From: Devosia sp. Root413D1
GTDB taxonomy: Bacteria > Pseudomonadota > Alphaproteobacteria > Rhizobiales > Devosiaceae
Assembly (NCBI RefSeq): GCF_001425235.1
Contig: NZ_LMEA01000002.1
Coordinates: forward strand, 45,331-109,330
Direction of reading: 5' to 3'
Length of the DNA stretch: 64,000 nucleotides
Position 1 is the first letter of the stretch; each line of letters opens with the position of its first letter. A program made the translations under genes and the position numbers. A model generated the notes under the pieces. It was given only the letters and a program-made list of their open reading frames with translations. It was not told where the DNA came from and did no database searches. Positions 60,819-64,000 of the stretch are shown here, piece after piece.

Positions 60819-62009
60819 TTGACGACAGACGATATTGTGGCGCGCTGGGGCCTGAGGCCGGTGATCAACGCCTCGGGCACCATGACGGTGATCGGCGCCT
60901 CGAGTGCGCGGCCCGAGGTGATCGAAGCGGTCAGGTCGATCCTGCCGCGCTTCGTCGAAATCGATGCGTTGCAGCAGGTGGCGAGCCGCACCATCGCCCG
61001 GCTCTGCGGCGCCGAGGCCGGGTTCGTCACGGCCTCCACCGCGGCGGGGATTACCCTCGCTGTCGCCGGAGCGATGACCGGCCTCGATCGCCCTGCCATC
61101 GCCCGGCTGCCCGATGCTTCCGGCCTGAAATACGAGGTGGCGGTCATGGCCGGGCACCTCATTTCCTATGGCGCGCCGGTCGAGCAGGCGGTGCGGCTTG
61201 CCGGGGCGGAAGTGGTCAGCGTGGGGCAGGCGACCTCGGTGGCCGAATATGAGCTCGAAGCGGCGCTCACCGAGCGGACGGCGGCGGCGCTCTATGTGAT
61301 CTCGCACCACGCGGTGCAATACGGCATGCTCGGCCTCAGACGGTTCAGCGAAATTGCCCATGCGCACGGTGTGCCGGTCATCGTCGATGCGGCGGCCGAA
61401 TATGGGCTCAGGCGCTTCATCGAGGAGGGGGCGGATATCGCGCTCTATTCGGCGCACAAGTTCTTGCGGGCGCCGACGGCGGGGATCGTTGCCGGCCGGC
61501 GCGACCTGGTGCGGGCGGCCTATCTGCAGAATGGCGGCATCGGGCGCGGCATGAAGGTGGGCAAGGAAGGCATTGCCGGTACCATCGTGGCGCTCGAGGC
61601 CTGGGAGACCACCGACCACGCGGGCCAGCGCGCAGCCGAGGCGCAGCTTCTCGCCCTGTGGCAGGCGGCGCTCGCCGGGCGGCCCGGCGTCACCGCCAGC
61701 ATCGTTGCCGACCCGACCGGCAATCCGGTGGATCGGCTGGGGGTCAGCATCGATCCGGCGCTCGCCAAGACCACGGCGTGGAACCTTACCAGCCTTCTGG
61801 CGGCGGGCACCCCGTCGGTGGCGGTGCGGGCCGAGGCGCTGGAGCATGGCTATTTCGAGCTCGACCCGTGCAACCTCGACGCGGCTGAAGCGAAGGTCGT
61901 CGCCGCGGCGCTGGTGGCCGTGCTCGAGGCCAGCCTTGGCGGCGGCGTGCCGATGACCTCCTATGCCGAATGGTTCTCGGCACGTGAGAGCGAGATCTGG
62001 GATATCTGA
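60819..62009 (+). CDS. SelA-like PLP-dependent enzyme (aminotransferase/ammonia-lyase type)
   Basis: 396 aa fold-type I PLP enzyme of the SelA-like/DgaE group. INASGTMTVIGASSARPEV at the N-terminus (INA-G-T is diagnostic), a VDAAAEYGL strand with the PLP-ring Asp, and the Lys in YSAHKFLRAPTAG (Schiff-base candidate) near residue 217. TTG start with GAGGAG eight bases upstream. Homologues include D-glucosaminate-6-phosphate ammonia-lyase and other enzymes removing ammonia from beta-hydroxy amino compounds; true SelA (selenocysteine synthase) is unlikely in this context. One-base overlap with the next gene. It may perform the deaminating step of the pathway. Confidence 0.83.
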   Translation: MTTDDIVARWGLRPVINASGTMTVIGASSARPEVIEAVRSILPRFVEIDALQQVASRTIARLCGAEAGFVTASTAAGITLAVAGAMTGLDRPAIARLPDASGLKYEVAVMAGHLISYGAPVEQAVRLAGAEVVSVGQATSVAEYELEAALTERTAAALYVISHHAVQYGMLGLRRFSEIAHAHGVPVIVDAAAEYGLRRFIEEGADIALYSAHKFLRAPTAGIVAGRRDLVRAAYLQNGGIGRGMKVGKEGIAGTIVALEAWETTDHAGQRAAEAQLLALWQAALAGRPGVTASIVADPTGNPVDRLGVSIDPALAKTTAWNLTSLLAAGTPSVAVRAEALEHGYFELDPCNLDAAEAKVVAAALVAVLEASLGGGVPMTSYAEWFSARESEIWDI

Positions 62010-63034
62010 TGAGCAGCACACAGCAGCGGGTGGTGAGCACCCGCCTCAGCACCGATGTGGCGTTCGACGGGCCGGGCAAGCGCCATGGCTATATCCGCCT
62101 GCCGCAATCCACCCATGAATCCGCCTATGGCTTCGTGCCGATCCCGCTGGTGGTGATAGCGGGCCGGCCGGGGCCGACGACGCTGCTCACCGCCGGCAAC
62201 CATGGCGACGAATACGAGGGCGAGGTGGCGCTCAGCAATCTCTGCCGCAACCTCGAACCTGAGCAACTGACCGGGCGGCTGATCATCCTGCCGACGCTGA
62301 ACCAGCCGGCGGCGGTGGCCGGGCGGCGGGTGTCGCCGCTCGATGGCGGAAACCTCAACCGGGCCTTTCCGGGCGATCCGGGCGGTGGCGCGACGGCGCA
62401 GATCGCCAATTATGTCGAGCAGGTGCTGATGCCGCTCTGCGACACCGTCTGCGACATGCATTCGGGCGGCAGCTCGCTGCATTACGTGCCCTCGGTGGTG
62501 ACGGCGCGCTGGGCCGATGCCGAGCGCTTCGAACAGTCGCTGGCGCTGGTGCGGGCGTTCGGCGCGCCCGCGGCCTATGTGCTCGATCCGCCCGGGCCGG
62601 ACGATCCGACGCTGCTCGGCGCCGCCGGCCGCAAGGGCAAGCTGTTCCTCGGCACCGAGCTCGGCGGCTCCGGCGCACTGAGCGCCACGACGCTCGGCGT
62701 CGCCGAGGCCGGGTTGCGGCGCTTGCTGGCGCATCTGGGGCACCTGCCGGACGATGGCACGCCTGGGCATGAGACACGCATCCTGGTGGTCGGCGGGGCG
62801 GATTACTTCGTCCATGTCGATGATGGCGGGGTGTTCGAGCCGCTGGTCGAACTCGGCGACGAAGTGAGCGCCGGGCAGCCGGCAGCACGGGTGCACTTTC
62901 CCGAGCGGCCGTGGCTCACGCCGCTGGTGCTCACCTTCCAGCGCAGCGGCATGGTGCTGTGCAAGCGGGTGCCGGCGCGGGTGAAGCGCGGCGATTGCCT
63001 GTTCCATGTCGGCACCGATCATGAACCTCGATGA
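62009..63034 (+). CDS. Succinylglutamate desuccinylase/aspartoacylase family (DoeB-like)
   Basis: 341 aa zinc deacylase. Zinc motif GNHGDEYEGE near residues 63-72 (His and Glu ligands), DGGNLNRAFPG near 111, third ligand His in CDMHSGG near 150, and catalytic Glu in FLGTELGGSG near 218. A C-terminal beta-domain with GDEVSAGQPAARVHFP follows. AstE/DoeB-type enzymes remove an N-acyl group (succinyl or acetyl) from amino acids such as N-acetyl-diaminobutyrate in ectoine breakdown. No doeA/ectoine hydrolase is present here, so another N-acyl substrate is more likely. Confidence 0.87.
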   Translation: MSSTQQRVVSTRLSTDVAFDGPGKRHGYIRLPQSTHESAYGFVPIPLVVIAGRPGPTTLLTAGNHGDEYEGEVALSNLCRNLEPEQLTGRLIILPTLNQPAAVAGRRVSPLDGGNLNRAFPGDPGGGATAQIANYVEQVLMPLCDTVCDMHSGGSSLHYVPSVVTARWADAERFEQSLALVRAFGAPAAYVLDPPGPDDPTLLGAAGRKGKLFLGTELGGSGALSATTLGVAEAGLRRLLAHLGHLPDDGTPGHETRILVVGGADYFVHVDDGGVFEPLVELGDEVSAGQPAARVHFPERPWLTPLVLTFQRSGMVLCKRVPARVKRGDCLFHVGTDHEPR

Positions 63035-63743
63035 CGACCTGCACCTCCTGATGAGCGGCGGGCTGGGGTTCGATCTCACCGATCCGCTCGATTGCAACGT
63101 CTACCTGGTGCGCGCCGGCGACGGCTGGCTGATGTTCGATGCCGGGGCAGGGCGGAGCGCCGCCGCGGCGCTCGATGGGCTGGACGGCATCACGATCAAG
63201 GCGCTGTTCCTGACGCATGGACATGCCGACCACTCGGCCGGCGCGGCGGCGGTGCGCCGACGGCTGGGGGTGCCGGTGCTCGCCGGCGCCGCGACGGCCA
63301 AGATGGTGGCGGCCGGCGATGAGGCGGCGATCAGTCTGGTAGCGGCGAAGGCGGCCGGGGGGTATCCCGCCGATTTCGCCTATGCGGCCTGCCCGGTCGA
63401 CCGGGTGCTCGATGATGGGGAGCAGGTGGCGTTCGGCGCGGTGACGGTGACCGCGGTGGCGACGCCGGGGCATAGCCACGATCACATGAGCTATCTGGTC
63501 GAGGTGGGCACCCGGCGGATGCTGGTGTCGGGTGATGCGCTGTTCCACGGCGGCAAGGTCGGGGTGCAGGACGTCTACGACTGCAGCGTGCCGCAGATCT
63601 GCGCCTCGGTGCGGCGGCTCGCCGGCCTGGAGTTCGAGGTGCTGTTGCCGGGGCACGGGGCATTTTCGCTACGGGACGGGCGGAGACATGCCGAGGCGGC
63701 GATGGGGTATGTGGCGCGGATGGCGTGTCCGCCGTCGATCTAG
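63006..63743 (+). CDS. MBL-fold metallo-hydrolase
   Basis: 245 aa. Metallo-beta-lactamase fold with binuclear zinc motif THGHADHSAG (~residues 70-79), later His in TPGHSHDHMSY, Asp in VSGDALFHGG and C-terminal His in LLPGHGAF: all ligands of the glyoxalase II-like type are present. The overlap with the previous gene is 29 bp from ATG 63006, or 14 bp if ATG 63021 (MNLDDD) is used. Such proteins hydrolyse thioesters, lactones or amides. Last gene of the operator-controlled operon; the following 257 bp contain only repeats. Confidence 0.86.
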   Translation: MSAPIMNLDDDLHLLMSGGLGFDLTDPLDCNVYLVRAGDGWLMFDAGAGRSAAAALDGLDGITIKALFLTHGHADHSAGAAAVRRRLGVPVLAGAATAKMVAAGDEAAISLVAAKAAGGYPADFAYAACPVDRVLDDGEQVAFGAVTVTAVATPGHSHDHMSYLVEVGTRRMLVSGDALFHGGKVGVQDVYDCSVPQICASVRRLAGLEFEVLLPGHGAFSLRDGRRHAEAAMGYVARMACPPSI

Positions 63744-64000
63744 GGTTTCAGGCTGCACGGCACTGGCAGTCGGGACGCCCTCTCCCGCTTGCGGGGGAGG
63801 GGGGACCACGCGAAAGCGTGGTGGGAGGGGGGTGCCCCACGCTCTGATCTTAGGTGCCCCACGCACCGACGGTGGGCGGATGGGGCAGGGCCGGTGTCTG
63901 CGTGAGCAAGCGGGAAGATCGCTGACACTATTGTCCGGATACATCGCTGACAGTTTTCACGGTGTTGGGGGCTGGTCGAGCTGGTCCGAACCTTGAGAGT
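63744..64000. other. Terminal intergenic region with repeats and a possible IS end
   Basis: G/C-rich hairpins (ACCACGC-GAAA-GCGTGGT at about 63807-63824). A motif ATCGCTGACA occurs twice, near 63919 and 63944, the second joined to TGTCCGGATAC. Read backwards, TGTCAGCGATGTATCCGGAC resembles terminal inverted repeats of some insertion sequences, which would continue outside the window. No ORF was supported. Confidence 0.35.

Noticed and set aside
60819..62009. Selenocysteine synthase selA
   Set aside because: There is no selB or selC nearby and the protein sits in a catabolic operon with a deacylase; it is shorter than typical bacterial SelA.
62009..63034. Ectoine degradation locus (doeB)
   Set aside because: The deacylase family fits, but no ectoine hydrolase (doeA), doeC or doeD is present in the cluster.

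Overview
The window is GC-rich bacterial chromosome from an alphaproteobacterium, most likely the order Hyphomicrobiales and plausibly a Devosia-like organism. This is inferred from gene content: many solute ABC transporters with MalK/UgpC-type ATPases, LacI/ROK/IclR/GntR regulators beside them, and abundant short palindromic repeats of the GTCATCCC...GGGATGAC type between genes. I see no rRNA, tRNA or CRISPR array.

Region 1 (1-5.2 kb): an AraC-type regulator divergent from a small monooxygenase-fold protein, an HSL-type esterase and an SDR oxidoreductase, then an aldose 1-epimerase. Region 2 (4.3-14.4 kb): a sugar/sugar-acid catabolic locus with a DgoK-type kinase, a DapA/NAL-fold lyase, a DgoD-like enolase-superfamily dehydratase, a complete sugar ABC transporter, a one-chain fusion of an IclR regulator with an SMP-30/gluconolactonase enzyme, and an SDR sugar dehydrogenase. 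Together these could run oxidation to lactone, hydrolysis, dehydration and cleavage of an aldose.

Region 3 (14.6-26.4 kb): a ROK regulator and PIG-L deacetylase divergent from an oligopeptide-type ABC transporter whose operon also encodes a cytosine-deaminase-like amidohydrolase; a second, atypical amidohydrolase and a GntR regulator follow. Region 4 (26.4-32.9 kb): a LacI-controlled ABC importer with an intracellular GH32-like glycosidase, headed by two abutting 14-bp operators. Region 5 (33.2-36.2 kb): a two-component system divergent from a Spy-like periplasmic protein.

Region 6 (36.4-41.3 kb): a phage-like regulatory and replication remnant: overlapping genes for a DnaA-domain-IV protein, a replication-like protein, a Cys-rich mini-protein and a NusG-like factor, facing a CI/LexA-like repressor whose probable operators recur upstream of a second gene pair. 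Region 7 (41.5-48.2 kb): a visibly less GC-rich defence island containing two different DNA methyltransferases, a phospholipase-D-fold nuclease of the BfiI/NgoFVII type, a PD-(D/E)xK/DUF4268 protein and an SNase-type nuclease. This looks like a restriction-modification system of a rare architecture and is the main candidate for an undescribed system. Region 8 (48.2-50.4 kb): two membrane proteins (PH-domain and GYF/RDD).

Region 9 (50.7-63.7 kb): a large catabolic regulon with a HisD/HpsN-like dehydrogenase, an M81 (MlrC-like) enzyme, an ABC importer, an SDR, a LacI regulator, a SelA-like PLP enzyme, an AstE/DoeB-like deacylase and a metallo-beta-lactamase-fold hydrolase. The palindrome TGCATCCGGATGCA occurs in both divergent promoter regions and near the LacI start, which ties the 13 kb together as one regulon. 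The substrate is unknown; a deacylation, alcohol oxidation and PLP-elimination route for an N-acylated amino-polyol is a speculative reading.
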